Under the pieces are notes generated by a model. That model did no database searches. It was not told where the DNA came from and saw nothing but the letters and a program-made list of their open reading frames with translations. 64,000 nucleotides of DNA from Cricetomys ansorgei (Eukaryota; Chordata; Mammalia; Rodentia; Nesomyidae). Shown here piece after piece: positions 25,335-37,639 of this stretch. Where the stretch lies: the NCBI GenBank assembly GCA_026225945.1, contig JAMJFZ010000769.1:2890001-2954000 (forward strand), in the 5' to 3' direction. The position numbers and the translations under genes are program-made. How positions within the stretch are numbered: position 1 is the stretch's first letter; each line of letters starts with the position of its first letter.

Positions 25335-25470
25335 GTATTACAAGAACAATTAAAGGAAAAGAACCCATCAATTAGAGAGGTAGCAGGGTCAAAAGAATAT
25401 GGACAGAGATGGAAGGGAGGTAAATCTTATAATACATTTTAATTAAAAGTAATATTAAAAAAGAAAACAC
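25335..25470 (+). mobile_element. L1 3' end, sense
   Basis: aattaaaggaaaagaaccca and tcaattagagaggtagcagg, a purine-rich run, then tataatacattttaattaaa is the last 130 bases of a rodent L1, ending in an A-rich tail near 25470. Confidence 0.8.
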
Positions 25471-26239
25471 TTCCTGAGTCATCTCCATATCTACCTGAAA
25501 AAAGCATATCAGCTATGTTGGACAAATTAAAATAGTTTTAAAATGTTACACAGAACTAGCACCAACATTGACAATTATGCTATTGGATTACTTTATACAG
25601 AATATAAATTGTGAAAACTGTTTAAATAACTTGTTAATCAAGACATGAAAGTATTTTTGGAACAAATTGTTAAAAGGAATATTTGGTATCCATTTGTCAT
25701 TGGTTAATTATTCATAAAAAGATCAAACGTGTATTATTCCCTTGGCCAAAAAAGAGTAGCATGGAAATCTAGAGCAAATATCCCATATATTTTTGAAGTT
25801 CGAGATAATTAATTTTGACTTTAAAACAGTCAATAAGACTGAGAGGAGGATTGAAACAAAGTTAAAAATGGTGGCTCAAACACAAGAGACATGAAGAAAT
25901 AGTTTATTACTTAAAAGTCTATGAAATTTACTCAATAAAATTTTAATAATTGTATATGATCAAAAACTAATCAAAAATGGAGCCAAGTACACTCATAAAA
26001 CTTATAAATTTGATAAATATACTTAGAATACTCTTAAGTCCAAAATAAATGAAGATGTCAAAATATTAATAGTTAGAATAAAAGACTATACCCTATAAAT
26101 ATATACATTTATGTCAATATAATATTTCCTAACAAAAAATAACAGTGGCCAACTCAAACAAAACTCTTACTGTTGTACAAAAACACACAGATAACTACAC
26201 TTTGAATCCTAAAATTGCAGATCATTTCAAAGAGATTAA
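25471..26239. other. Unassigned AT-rich DNA
   Basis: No gene and no repeat recognised. Confidence 0.5.
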
Positions 26240-26445
26240 TTGGGGTTAGAGAGGTAGCTCAGTAGTTAAGAGCACATGCTGGTTTTCCTTGGTCCTCTAG
26301 AGGACCCACATAGCAGCTCAAAACCATCTGTAACTTCACTCCTAGGGTGTCATCTGGCATCCAAGAGCACCAGGTATACAAGTGGTACACAGACAGACAT
26401 ACACAAAGGCAAAATACTCATACATATTAAAATAAACATGTATAA
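26240..26445 (+). mobile_element. B3-type SINE, sense
   Basis: ttggggttagagaggtagct plus cagtagttaagagcac is the tRNA-like head. ctcaaaaccatctgtaactt, gcaccaggtatacaagtggt and an aaaataaa tail follow in the normal order. It is nearly full length. Confidence 0.9.
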
Positions 26446-26559
26446 AAGAATAAGTTATAAAAATATAATCACACATATTTTAAAACCAGATAAAACACTA
26501 TTTTGAGAAATAAAGTTTTTAAGGATTTAGGAGATGCCAGAAAATCTTTTTTTTAATTT

Positions 26560-26600
26560 ACTTAATTAGTTTATTTTTATATCTATCTATTTATTTATTT
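26560..26600 (+). repeat. (TTTA)/(CTAT) low-complexity run
   Basis: Short tttatt and ctat words. It likely represents the A-rich tail (read on the minus strand) of the adjacent antisense B1. Confidence 0.7.
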
Positions 26601-26603
26601 GTC

Positions 26604-26737
26604 AATATAGGGTTTGTCTGTTGTAACTCTGGCTGTCCTGGAACTCACTCTGTAGACCAGGCTGACCTCCAACTCACAGAAATCCACCTGCCTGTGCCTC
26701 CAAAATGCTGGAATTGTATGCCATTATCACCCAGCTT
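26604..26737 (-). mobile_element. B1 SINE, antisense
   Basis: ggctgtcctggaactcactc, tgtagaccaggctgacct, and ccacctgcctgtgcctcc are clear antisense B1. It is among the best preserved SINEs here. Confidence 0.95.
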
Positions 26738-26740
26738 TTA

Positions 26741-27632
26741 GAAAATCTTAATGGGCTTCAATAGGTATAGAACGAACTGGAAAGATCTTTTAATAAACAA
26801 AATATAACAAATTTTGAAAAGATGGAATTCAGGTTGGTTTATAAACAAGATAATGAAGTTAAGAAAATATGATTCATAGGCTATTTAAGCTGTATTAGAG
26901 AATCAATTGTTTAAAAACTTTGCATGCAGCTAACAGTGATCTTTGTTACTTAACTAATAACACACACATACACACAATATAAACCAATTATATTTATACA
27001 AATATACTCAATTAAGTATTATAAAATTAAGTAGCATGTGAGTATACCAGGAGAAAGAGAAAATCAGTTTTAACATATACTACATTGTTGAGTAACTAGT
27101 TATAGTAATTTGTGTCTCATAGCAAATTTGTTGATACATAATCTATATATTACACAATATCCAAGGGAAAATTTTTATCTTACTACATGGATATATAAGA
27201 GATATTATTTATGGGGATAGTATCTAAAGTTAATTTAGACAGTGTTTTATTAGAATGTAGATAAAGTAATTTGTAACATTGCCAGGTGGAATGTACATGG
27301 TTATAGAATACTTGGGTTTTCATTTGCAAAAATCAGTAGTCATTTGATATTGTTTAATTTTAAAATTACTTTGTATATTAAAGACATACATGTAAAAATC
27401 TATTATATTAATAGGAAATATGGAGGTTTGGATTTCTTTTGGAGATATGAGTTGTTGATCTAGAAGAAAAGTTTTAGAAACCGTACAAAAGAATATTGAG
27501 ATAACTGATTATATGAATTTGAGTCCAATGTTAATAGTACTAAAAGGTGCTAGGAATAGAAATAAAGCATCAAACAGCAATGTTTATATATATTCCCAAA
27601 AAGAATTTATCAAAACAATTTAGTATCACATC
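26741..27632. other. Unassigned AT-rich DNA
   Basis: No gene and no repeat recognised apart from a short CA run near 26963. Confidence 0.5.
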
Positions 27633-28553
27633 TGTAACAGTAGATTCAGGTTCAAAAGCATTTTTATTCTTTGCCTAATTCAATCACCGATAGTCCTGAA
27701 AACCTGGAGAATTTTTGCCTCCATACAATCTAGTCTTAAGCCTAGAACTGGAAGGCTTCAGCCTCCATACTATCTAGTGCCTTTAAGCTTCTGAAACTTA
27801 CTGCTAACTGAGCCACTCTGACTAGTTCCTTTTGAACTCAGAGCTGGTTGAACTCAACTGACTCTTTTGGTTCAATTCTCACTGTTCTGGCTCAAACACT
27901 TCTACAAGCTGACTGGTTCTAACTGACCTTCTAAGCTGGCTGACTGTTCTTGATTAAACTCTTTGGACTCTGGCAGACTCTGGCTGATTCTCTGACCATC
28001 CAGACTGAACTACTCTGCTAAGCTTCAAACTGACTCACTCTTCCCCTCTGATCCTGACTTCTTCTGTTAAGCTGCCTCTGTGTCTCTGCCTCAGACAACT
28101 CAGACTGCTTCAGTGTCTCTGTGAGCTCTCACTGGCCCCATACTGCTTCAGTTAGAGTCTCTATTTCTCTGCCTTAATCTCTCTCTCTATGAGCTGAGAA
28201 CCAGCTTTTCTATCTTGAATGTTGGGAGTATCCTCACTGTGACTCATTCTGCCAATGCTTTCTCGATTTGTAATTTAGCCTGCCTTTCACTCTGATTCAT
28301 CTCAGATGTCACTAAATATCTGTCACTGACTTCTTCTGAGCTCTGCTTCCTGTCTTGCTGAATAAGGGTGTGTTCTACCACTACCTTCTGAATATTGGAT
28401 TAAAGATGTGTACCAACATTCCTTCTACATTCCATTTGGACCACATAGGCCTCTAAATATGATCCCTTCATATATTCCCCTGGATATGATTCCTTCATAT
28501 AGACTCCTGATTGTGATCTCTTCCTAGATATCACACGGGCCTTGTCCTCTACA
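27633..28553 (+). mobile_element. LTR-like rodent repeat, copy 2 (most complete)
   Basis: 921 bp from tgtaacagtagattcagg to cctctaca, i.e. TG..CA ends. Order of parts: ttttattctttgcc head; cagcctccatac; a long ctgact/ctctg-rich middle; gaatattggattaaag (B1-like word) near 28391; cacataggcctctaaat; then the end. It shares this order with 9021-9975. There are no genes between terminal repeats, so each copy is a solo LTR or a non-autonomous element. Confidence 0.75.
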
Positions 28554-28656
28554 ATTCTAATAGAAAAATAAAAGAAAAGGACTTTTAACACAAAATTTCA
28601 ATACTATGCAGTAGTGAACAAGCATAGACATAGATATTTTCTCTAATATTAAGTAA

Positions 28657-28799
28657 CTTTTTGAGACAAGGTCTCCCTATGTTAGCCTGTTTGGCTTGCA
28701 ACTTTCTATGTAGACAAGGTTAGTATTCAACTCACAGATACCTGTTTGCTGTTACCACTCAAGTGCTGGCATTAGAGGTTTGCATCACCATACCTGGCT
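28657..28799 (-). mobile_element. B1 SINE, antisense
   Basis: ttttgagacaaggtctccct, then tatgtagacaaggttagtat, then caagtgctggcattagaggt, then catacctggct. Full antisense B1 order, moderately diverged. Confidence 0.92.
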
Positions 28800-28802
28800 A
28801 AC

Positions 28803-28935
28803 ATTGTTTTTTGTTTTTGTTTGACAACTTTCAGGAGTCAATCCTTTCCCCACCATATGGGCCCAGGGCATTGAACTCAGGTCATCTTGTTTGGCAGTAA
28901 ATCATGTTAAACTATCTCTTTGAACCTTCTTTGGG
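28803..28935 (-). mobile_element. B3-type SINE, antisense
   Basis: tcaggagtcaatcctttccc, caccatatgggcccaggg, cattgaactcaggtcatctt and ggcagtaaatcatg are the antisense body of the same SINE type as 21262-21465. It lies directly next to the B1. Confidence 0.8.
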
Positions 28936-29285
28936 ATTCCTAAGAATGAAGGAACTACCTCCTTGTTTGTACATTTTGGTAATATTCGATGCTCTTCATA
29001 TGGTTATTTAGAAGTTTATGATCTTGGGTGCATTCAAGTTAATATGTCTCTTGGGCACTGACTCATCCATTGAAATAACTATGGTATTTAAATTGATAAT
29101 GATGTGACATTCAATATCAGGTGTTCCCTGTGAAGTGTTTGTTTCAGTTTATGGAATGGTACTTCACTAAGAACTGATAAAAGCCAAACCTATTTTAAAG
29201 CTTATAGAATCAAAACCGATTTTATTAGCTAATGATATATGTGAATCAGTTTGATAAAGTGTACTACTTTCTAATTCGAGGTAGG

Positions 29286-29775
29286 TTAATGTCATAGGCT
29301 GAACAAAGGACTCAAAACATACTATTTACTTATCTCTGTAAGCTGTATTTCTAGAAAGGAGTTTTCATATGTAGTTAATGTAGTGCTACTGAGATAGGAA
29401 GATGCTCTTGGTTTATCCTGAATATCCTTATAAATGCATACAAAAGTATCTTCTCAATGAAAGGCAGATGGAGAGTTAATCTAGAGAGGAGATGGTGTGG
29501 TGACTATGGAGAAATCAATGGAAATGATATAGAAATAAGGATAGAAAAGATGACGATATTGGCAGGTACCAATAGCTGTAGGAGGTAAAAACAGGATTGT
29601 TCCTAAGAGTCTTCATATGGAGTATGACATAGTCAGCATTTTGTTATATGGTTACTGATCCTGACTTTTGACTTTCAGAATCTTGGAATGTGAGAGAATT
29701 AATTTCTGTTGTTTTAAGGCATCAAGTTTGTGGTAATTTATTAATAATTTATTAAATTATTACCATAGAAAATGA
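29286..29775 (+). mobile_element. MLT1-like LTR (ancient MaLR)
   Basis: The 3' part is diagnostic: ctgacttttgactttcagaa, then tgtgagagaattaatttctg, then ttgttttaaggcatcaagtt and tgtggtaatttatta. The 5' part (gtcataggctgaac near 29292, atccttataaatgc near 29426) fits the same consensus. This is a mammal-wide element, older than the rodent-specific repeats around it. Confidence 0.8.
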
Positions 29776-32700
29776 ATATAGTTGATTTTGTGAATTTTCA
29801 TAAATGCACTCAAGAGTTCAATGGGTGCATTTATTATAGAAAATTAATGAGACACTCCTCAAAATATAAAATTATGTTTATTTAATACAATTTTAATGGA
29901 AAAGCCAACAAATATTTTAAGCATATTTCTAAATTACTAAGTTTTCACCCATCCTGTAAGTTTACTCTCAGTGGAAGGTACTATACCTCCTTATAGATTA
30001 TGCAGGCTACAAATCAACACCAATGTTCTTTTCTTATACTCTTGAAATAGCAATATGAGCTATCCAGGAATGTATCATCACATCATATGTAAGTCCTCTG
30101 AGTTTTGACTTATGCTTACCTATAGTTCCTGAGTCTGAAATCTGCTTACCTCTTAGATCAACCAAATAAAAACAAGTTGCCTCACTTCTTCAGCTGATTT
30201 TCTGAGCATCACTTGTTGATATAGCTGACTTTAGGAGTTTCAGTGTGAGTCACTTATTCCAGTGCTATTCGTCATATCACGTTTTGTCAATGAATAAGTA
30301 CAGATATAACATTGGTTTGCTTTCTCCCCTATACTGAAGGAAGGTGACTTAGTGAACCTTAATCACATTCATAAGGATTGTCCCAACTTTGGACACAAGG
30401 AAGAGAGGATGACAAGAAAGCATTTATTAAGTGAAAGTAGTAGATGGAATTTTCCATTATATGAAAAACACCACAGGAAGAAAAGGGAAGTCATAAATGA
30501 ATACAGCATCAATATCAATTAATTTAAAAAATATTTTGTGTAAAGACACAACATTTTGCCTAACCCTGTTACAAGGCATAGTAGCAAGGCCAATAGGAAT
30601 TCTTAAAACAAGAATGCAAAAGAGCAGAAATATCTTCACAAATGTAATATAATGAGTATTATTTGAACAATAATCAATATTAAGTAGCCTGCCTATAATG
30701 TTTGTGGTCTGTATGGAGAAATATCTTTCCTGGGATAGCCACAAGAAAGGCAAGGCCATTATTAGAAGGATATAATTTTTAACATCACTCCCTATTCTCT
30801 GAGCCCAGAAGACAACTGAACATTTATCTCATAATTGCTCATGCATATACAAAGAAGTAAGTATTGTTAAGAGTTTCAATTCATAGTCAAGTGGAATAGA
30901 AGATGTGAATAACAAACAAGTGGTATCTTTATAGGACTGAATCTTTGACCTCTGTGTTCCATGCTAACTCCAGGTAATGTCAGAACTGAATTGAGAGAAT
31001 TTCTTGCTATGAGAAATAAATGTGCACTTTTGGTATCAGAATTGAAGTGTTCCTTGTGAATGAAAAGCGTAAAAATTCATAGCAATTATAAAACATGACT
31101 TTTTTAAAAATGTAGTAGTTCCATATTACAATACATTCTATATCTTTTCCAATTTCTATTCAGCTTGTAAGAATTATTTCTTTATGGTTTACCACAAATA
31201 ATATGATATCTTTTCTAGAAATTTTAGTAGTTGCCACTAAGGGAGCATATATTTCAGTTTCCATCTTTTCTAAGCACAAATATAAGTTTTTCATTGGAAA
31301 ATGCTTAAACAAAGTGGCAAATTTTCTGGTCTACAAACAGGTAGTCACATGAATAAAACACGTATTAAATAAATAAATTTATTAAGCCTATAGAATGTAT
31401 ACTTAATATTCACACAACTTTACATATCCATTCAAATTCAGTATTGCCAAATATATAAGATATGTATGAAACATATTTTACAAATATTAACATATGATTA
31501 TAACATATGCGTGTATCTATTATATAAATAGAAAGCAAAAACTATTGTTAGGTCCACAATTAAAAAAACAATCTAAATTTTTTATTCATATGGGATATAT
31601 TAAGATATCCATTCTATTTCTTGAGATCCTATGTTGAATGTCTCAAAATTAAAAAAAAGGTGTGTATGAAGTTATTTTTATAAACAAAATTTTACATTTT
31701 GAGATTATTCTTCTTATCCAACTTTGGTTCAATATCTTAACTACCTTGACTACATATGAACAATTCCCATTGATATGTCTGAATAAAACAATCATTTATT
31801 TCTCTATCCAATTATTTTATTTAATATAAGACTAATTGGTTCATTTAATGAAGTAAGCTAACATTTTTGAAAATATTAATAATATCAATTTCAACAAACA
31901 TTTGCCATCATTCTTGTTTCTGACTTAGATTTACTTATATATGTTCATAAAGTAATATTTTTGTGTAACTCATTTTCTGGAAAAATGCTTTGAGTGACTA
32001 GTCATATCTTCACCATTCTATAGCAATAATCAATTTATTATTTATTTAAACATACAGTTATTAAACTTTGACGAACTCCATCAAGCAACCCTAAGACTAC
32101 CCTCATGCTCTATAATTTATACATGAACTACCTGGATTCAAGAAAAATTCTCAGTTATGTTTTATTACAGCATAATTATAGAGTAAGATTACAATATAAT
32201 CATCCAAAGAAAATGCTTAATAAAATGCTGTGAGAAACTATGCACCATGACCATCTGCCAGTGGAGTAGCATTGCATTGGTGCTCAGGTTTTTTGGTGAG
32301 AATCTCCAATGTAGGAATACTGTTTGTATGAATGACTGATGTCAGATATTCTAGAATCCAGACTATTATGATAAAGCAGGAGGTCACCAGAAATCACACT
32401 GTTAGCATAAGATAACTGGTCCAATTGGCATAGGTTTCATTTACTAAGAACTCAGATTACAGTTTTTAGAAGTCAGCCTAGGTCAAGTCTTGAAAGTGGC
32501 CTTTCTTGTTACCATGCAGAGTTTGTGTAATGCAGACATTTAATGCTTTAAAAGTAGCTTCAGGGGTTTGGAAGGACAGGGAGAAATGATTTAAATATGA
32601 ACTAAAAAATAAAGTAAAATAATCATAGAGATCAGAAAAGAAATAAAAACTTAAAATAAGGGACAAAGAGTAGCCTCAAGAAAAATAATTGCCTAAAGAT

Positions 32701-33107
32701 TTTTTTTTTATCTTTTGACAAACACAAAAATAAGAGAAAGAGGAAGAATATTATTGTTATTATTATTTTTTGACCTGTAGAAGAGCCATTAGTTTCACTT
32801 TCCTATATACAAGGATGGCTAGTTAATATCCTTTAAATAAGAGAGACAAAAATAGAGACAGAGAGAATATACTAATTTGTCTAGGAAAAGCACAATCAGG
32901 AATATGATTATATTTGTTATTTTATTAATTTATATGTTATGAGAAGATATATTAAAGTGTTTTCTGATATTATTAATCCTGTATATATGCATATGCATAT
33001 ACATACTAGAAAAATTGTTTAAAAATGTTTTTATATAAGACTAATCCTTAAAAAAATATGTAAAAAATTCACTGACTTTATCTATATTTTAAAATAAATT
33101 TATCCTA
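29776..33107. other. 3.3 kb of unassigned AT-rich DNA
   Basis: No convincing gene. A stretch at about 30900-31080 (tttggtatcagaattgaagt) faintly resembles an ancient ERVL/MaLR-type LTR but is too diverged to name. No microsatellite above 20 bases. Confidence 0.45.
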
Positions 33108-33345
33108 GGGATACAACTCCATTTTTAGGAGGCTTGCTTAACATGTACAAAGTCAATGATTTGAACCCCAGCATCACAAACTCGGGTATGATGTCCAATG
33201 CCATTATATGAAGCCCTCTTGAGGTGAAATCAGGAAGATCAGAAGTTCAAGGTTATCATCAGTTAATAGTTAATAGTTAATAGTAAATTCAAGGTTAGCC
33301 TGGAATAAATGAAATTTTATCTTGATATTCATAACAAAATGAAGT
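33108..33345 (+). mobile_element. B4 SINE (ID-like head plus B1-like tail), sense
   Basis: gggatacaactccatttt, ggcttgcttaacatgtacaa and gatttgaaccccagcatcac form the ID-like half. agaagttcaaggttatcatc, a small (AGTTAAT)3 expansion at 33261-33281, then ttcaaggttagcctggaat form the B1-like half. The fusion order is that of B4. Confidence 0.85.
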
Positions 33346-34460
33346 AAAATCAAGTTTTGTTTCTATATGTCATTCTCTTTAAATAAAAGTATCAAATATA
33401 AAAACAGAAGAAAAAAATTAAAGGAACCTCTTTTGACTCATTCAAATTTCCAGACTTATTATGTGTATCTTCTGGAAATGAGTTTTCTTCTTTCTTCTCT
33501 TCCTTTCTTTTTTCATTACTATAACTAAAAAAAGTTTCCTGTGTACTGGCTTTTATCTTCAATGATTAAATGCCAGACAGCACAGAAGTAGGAATCTTAG
33601 TGCTAGTGGGATGGACCTGGACATCTGATGTTATGAGACATTCAAACATACTACTATCCTCATGCCCTCACTCTTGCATTTTGGTTTCTAAACTTCAGGT
33701 ATCCTTCTTTATACTCACCAAATGGATGCTGTCCTACCATATTTCATAGTAGAATTCCATGCAGAATTAAAAAGGTGTAAAAAGAAATCATTGCATATTT
33801 TTTCTGATAATAGATTATTACACATAGAGGAATCAAATGCTTAATCTTGGATGCAGTAGAGTCTAAAAAGTGAACACTTACACATTTTACCGCCTTCATA
33901 GTAAACATAAGTAGAGGATAAAACAATTGAGACTAAAAATTATATGAGCCAAAAAATAATGATGACTAGTTTCTATTTATGCAAAATTAGATAGCTGAGT
34001 AAATCCACTTAAATACAGAACCTATTTATCCAAGCAATAACATGATATACAATATTGTCACTTGAATCTTATTCTCAAAAATTTATTAAATATCTTTCCT
34101 TATGGGACAAATGTATATTTTCAACATACTTTCTAAATGGCAGACAATATGTTTATATAATTTTTAGCCCATTTCTCAATTGATGAACATTTTATACTTA
34201 GGTGTTAGTTCTAAATTAAATTAGCCAATTACAACACCAAGCATCCTAGAAACTTTTGGAAGGAGCTGATTTTAGATACAATAAAATTCCAATTTTTGTC
34301 CATGTGGTCCTACTGTTGTCCCTTTCACAGCACTGAAGTACACTTCTTCCAAGTGAGAATAAGGGAAAATATTTGTAACTTAATGAAAATTTCAGTTTTC
34401 CTTTCATTCCTTTCTGTCTTCCTCCCTTACCTCCCTTCACTCTCCTCCTTTCTGCTTCTG
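33346..34460. other. Unassigned AT-rich DNA
   Basis: No gene. A T/C-rich tract lies at 33484-33515 and a second at about 34396-34465. Confidence 0.5.
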
Positions 34461-34467
34461 TTTTACT

Positions 34468-34545
34468 TTTAGTTGTATTGAAGATCAACCCAGGGCATTG
34501 CACATGCTCGGCAAGTATTGTATTACTCAGCTATAAAACTCTATT
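34468..34545 (-). mobile_element. ID/B4-type SINE fragment, antisense
   Basis: tgaagatcaacccagggcat, then tgcacatgctcggcaagtat and tactcagctataaaac are the reverse complement of the tRNA-like ID head. Confidence 0.75.
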
Positions 34546-34949
34546 CTCTGCTTCGGCCAATTCTGCTTATAAAGCATTTCATCTTGTTCTTTCAGGTTCA
34601 CCCAGGACAATTCTGATTTCGTTTATGATTCACAAACACATCAACAAAAAGTGCCTTACTACAACAAATAGTATAGACTAATCAAGTTAGTGACATCCCA
34701 TCACCTTTGCTTTATTATATTATGTAGAAGCAAGTCGCAGGTTCTGTTTATTCTGCTAGAGGAGAAGATTGCACAAAGGCTTGGAAACCAAAGAGCAATG
34801 ATGCATTTCAGTTTAGAATGTGTCCACCATACAACATAACAACCCCTACATTTAAACGCATTTAATATATGCTTTATATGCTCAAAAAATCATATATGAT
34901 TAGAACCATCTCTTTCAAAAGGGTCTTAAAGAGATAACAGCATTCCTTG
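34546..34949. other. Unassigned DNA
   Basis: No gene and no repeat recognised. Confidence 0.5.
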
Positions 34950-35260
34950 ACCATTGTAGCACTATTCATGATAGTCATAATATAAAAGCAATCTAAGGTT
35001 TCATTAACAGAGAGATGGATAAAAGGATTGTGGTGTACATACACAAAATGCAATGTTATTCACACATGAACTATGGAAATTCTGTACCTCATGACTGCAT
35101 GGATAAACCTAAAAGATGTTATGTAAAATAATGTGAAATAGACACAGAAAGAAAATTTTTACATGATCTCATTTGCATGTGAATTCTAAAATTGATGAAT
35201 TCCTAGGAGTAGAAAATGAAAAAATGGCCACCAAAGTTTATAAATTGGGGGTATAGAAGT
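34950..35260 (+). mobile_element. Ancient L1 (L1M-type) 3' end, sense
   Basis: actattcatgatagtcataa, agagagatggataaaaggat, tggtgtacatacacaaaatg, then catgatctcatttgcatgtg keep the order of the ORF2 end of old mammalian L1s. It lacks the rodent Lx 3' UTR, so it predates those copies. Confidence 0.8.
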
Positions 35261-35534
35261 TGAAGTATGTAATTGAAATCAATTACATAGCATTGTTATT
35301 AATTTTTCTCATAATTATTAATATATATTCACACATTGCTAAAATAATGGATTTTAAATGCTGTAGCTAAGATTATAAGTATATATGATGATGGATATGG
35401 TAATAAACATGACACAATAGTTCTGAAGTATATATCAAAATATCAAATTTTTTCTATTATTGGCCTGTTAATTAGAAATATGAATAAAAACAGCCAAAAT
35501 GAACACCATAAATTAAGGTAACACAGAGAAAAGC

Positions 35535-35640
35535 AAAATGGCCCACTTCTATGATTCCATCATGAATGAGGTACAGCCTGGAGAATTAAGAGTTCAAGAC
35601 CATCTTCAGCTACACCACTAGACATGTTTCAGTGTTGAAC
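35535..35640 (+). mobile_element. B1/B4-type SINE fragment, sense
   Basis: aagagttcaagaccatcttc followed by agctacaccactagacatg matches the middle of a B1-like unit. The head is unrecognisable. Confidence 0.55.
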
Positions 35641-36886
35641 AATGAGCACAGAGCTTCAGGCAGAGGCAGACACAGTGTGAAGGACAAGATTTTACAATAT
35701 GATAATAAAAGAGAAAATAATTTAATTTATACTAAACTATACAAAGATCTCATGATAAATATACAAACAACATGTAGTTGTTGTAATAAGTTTCTCTACT
35801 TACTCCCACGAAATCTGATGTCCTCATTGTATAAGAGCACAGCACAATAATGTTGTTTATAATAGAAATGTTCTTAAACCATAGGATAAAATACAAATCA
35901 TTAATTGAATATTAAATTTAGTATCCTGTCAATGTTTGATCAAAAATGCTTTCCTAACATGAAAATGCACACAGTTCGATGCCAAATTACTGTATAACAC
36001 TACTATATATTGAACATGTTAGTATGTTAGTATTGTTTGCATAAATATATGCTATTCAATATGTATTGTTATACAGTAGAAGAAAAAAAATTATTTGATA
36101 TACCAGAGGGTAACATAGATTAGAAGACAGGGTATGGCCACTTTGTACTCTTCATATGCTAGTCCTTTGTAATCAAATTAACAGATCAATTAAATGAAAT
36201 TATTTCTAGTAGAACAGGTACAAACAATAGTGAGTTTTTCAACTTAAATAAATGTAAATATATGTATTTCTTTGGTGGGTGGTTAGTCAACTTGAGCTCC
36301 TCTGACCCCTTTTTCATTTTATGTGACCCTTTTGACTTGTAATACTTGTCAGAAAGGTTTGACTTGGTAATCTGTGTAGAATATGAAATTGAAACAAGAT
36401 CAGAATTCTGTATACTTTAGTCTACTTTTGTGTTTAATAGAGTTTTTATTCAACAAAGAAAAGTTAAAGCTACATTTGAGAATGCTCAAAGTACTGGAAG
36501 TTTCTTATATGGACCAGGATAGAATAAATAATTGGTAAATAATCCTACTGTCAAGAGAAAGCATATTACTTATTATTTTCAATAAGAGCATGGGAAAATA
36601 AGGAAATAAGCAGAAAATGGAATACTATTGAGAGCAACTTTGAACCCAAATGTCTTTGTTTTTCCTGCTTTTGTTGGACTGCTAAGAAGGCAGCCTTAAC
36701 ATTTGGGAAAGCAATGTAGTTAATAGATTCAAAATGTGTTCTTGATAATTTGGAACTATCTGGACATCTTTTAAAATAGTTTTGGCAAGAGTATAGGAAT
36801 CTAATTTCCAACCTCTCAGTTATACTTTTTTGCATTACAATTAATGAATGTGGCCTTTTAAAGTACTTATTGGCAAACATCCTTAG
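35641..36886. other. Unassigned AT-rich DNA
   Basis: No gene. The 104-codon open frame on the minus strand at 36566-36880 has no recognisable motif. Confidence 0.5.
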
Positions 36887-36893
36887 TGTTAAT

Positions 36894-37520
36894 TATCCCT
36901 CTTCCCATATTTCTTCTGTCATAATCTCCCACCTTTCTTCCTACCTAAACCACTCTCTCTATTTTTCCTTTTTTTTCTTCTTCATGGATCCTCTGCTGTA
37001 CCGTCAATCTGGCTTAATATCTTTTTTTCTACCTCCCCTATCAATCTTTCCTTTCTAGCTTCTTGGATTCTACAGGTAATCAGAATTTAACAATAATTTA
37101 AAGGTGTGATGCTATAATCCACACATGAATGAGAATATGTGACATTTATCTTTCTGCATGACCTCACTAATTGTAATATTCTCAGTACCATCATTCTACC
37201 TGGAAATTTTATAACTTTGATTTTTATGGCTGAATAATATTCCATTCTGTGTACCATATTTTTATTATCTCTTCACCTGTTAATGTATATTTAGGGTGTT
37301 TCTGTGTCTTTTATATTGTGAATAGAGCAACTGTGGCAGTGGTTAAGCTTGTCTGTATGTCTCTAATAGGAAATAAAGTCCTTTGGGTATATACCCAGGA
37401 AAGGTACAGCTGAGTTGGATGATAGATCCTAAGATACTGCCACAGATTGTTATAGTGAATGCACCAATTTGTATTCCCAACAACAGTGCATGAAGTTTCC
37501 CTGTTCTGCACATCCTTTAC

Positions 37521-37521
<1 letters not shown>
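36894..37521 (-). mobile_element. L1 ORF2 end / start of 3' UTR, antisense (inverted half of a pair)
   Basis: Antisense landmarks: a pyrimidine-rich run (36894-37060), tggattctacaggtaatcag, ctttctgcatgacctcacta, atggctgaataatattccat, tattgtgaatagagcaactg and cctttgggtatatacccagg. It is followed after a CA repeat by a sense L1 3' UTR, which is the layout expected of a 5'-inverted L1. Confidence 0.85.
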
Positions 37522-37571
<50 letters not shown>

Positions 37572-37600
37572 GCACACACACACACATATATATATATATA
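37522..37600 (+). repeat. (CA)n with (TA)n end
   Basis: Nearly pure CA to 37586 with one tatg interruption, then about 15 bases of TA. It sits at the junction between the antisense and sense L1 halves. Confidence 0.97.
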
Positions 37601-37639
37601 TTCACATGAAAAACTTTAATAGTAAGTGGCCTGCAATAA

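Noticed and set aside
30900..31080. Possible ancient ERVL/MaLR LTR
   Set aside because: A few suggestive words (tttggtatcagaattgaagt) but no continuous alignment by eye.
36566..36880. 104-codon minus-strand open frame
   Set aside because: No recognisable family, no splice or promoter context, and it ends next to an L1 insertion site.
37522..37600. CA/TA arrays considered as CRISPR-like or satellite arrays
   Set aside because: They are simple dinucleotide microsatellites without spacers or longer units. This is mammalian DNA.
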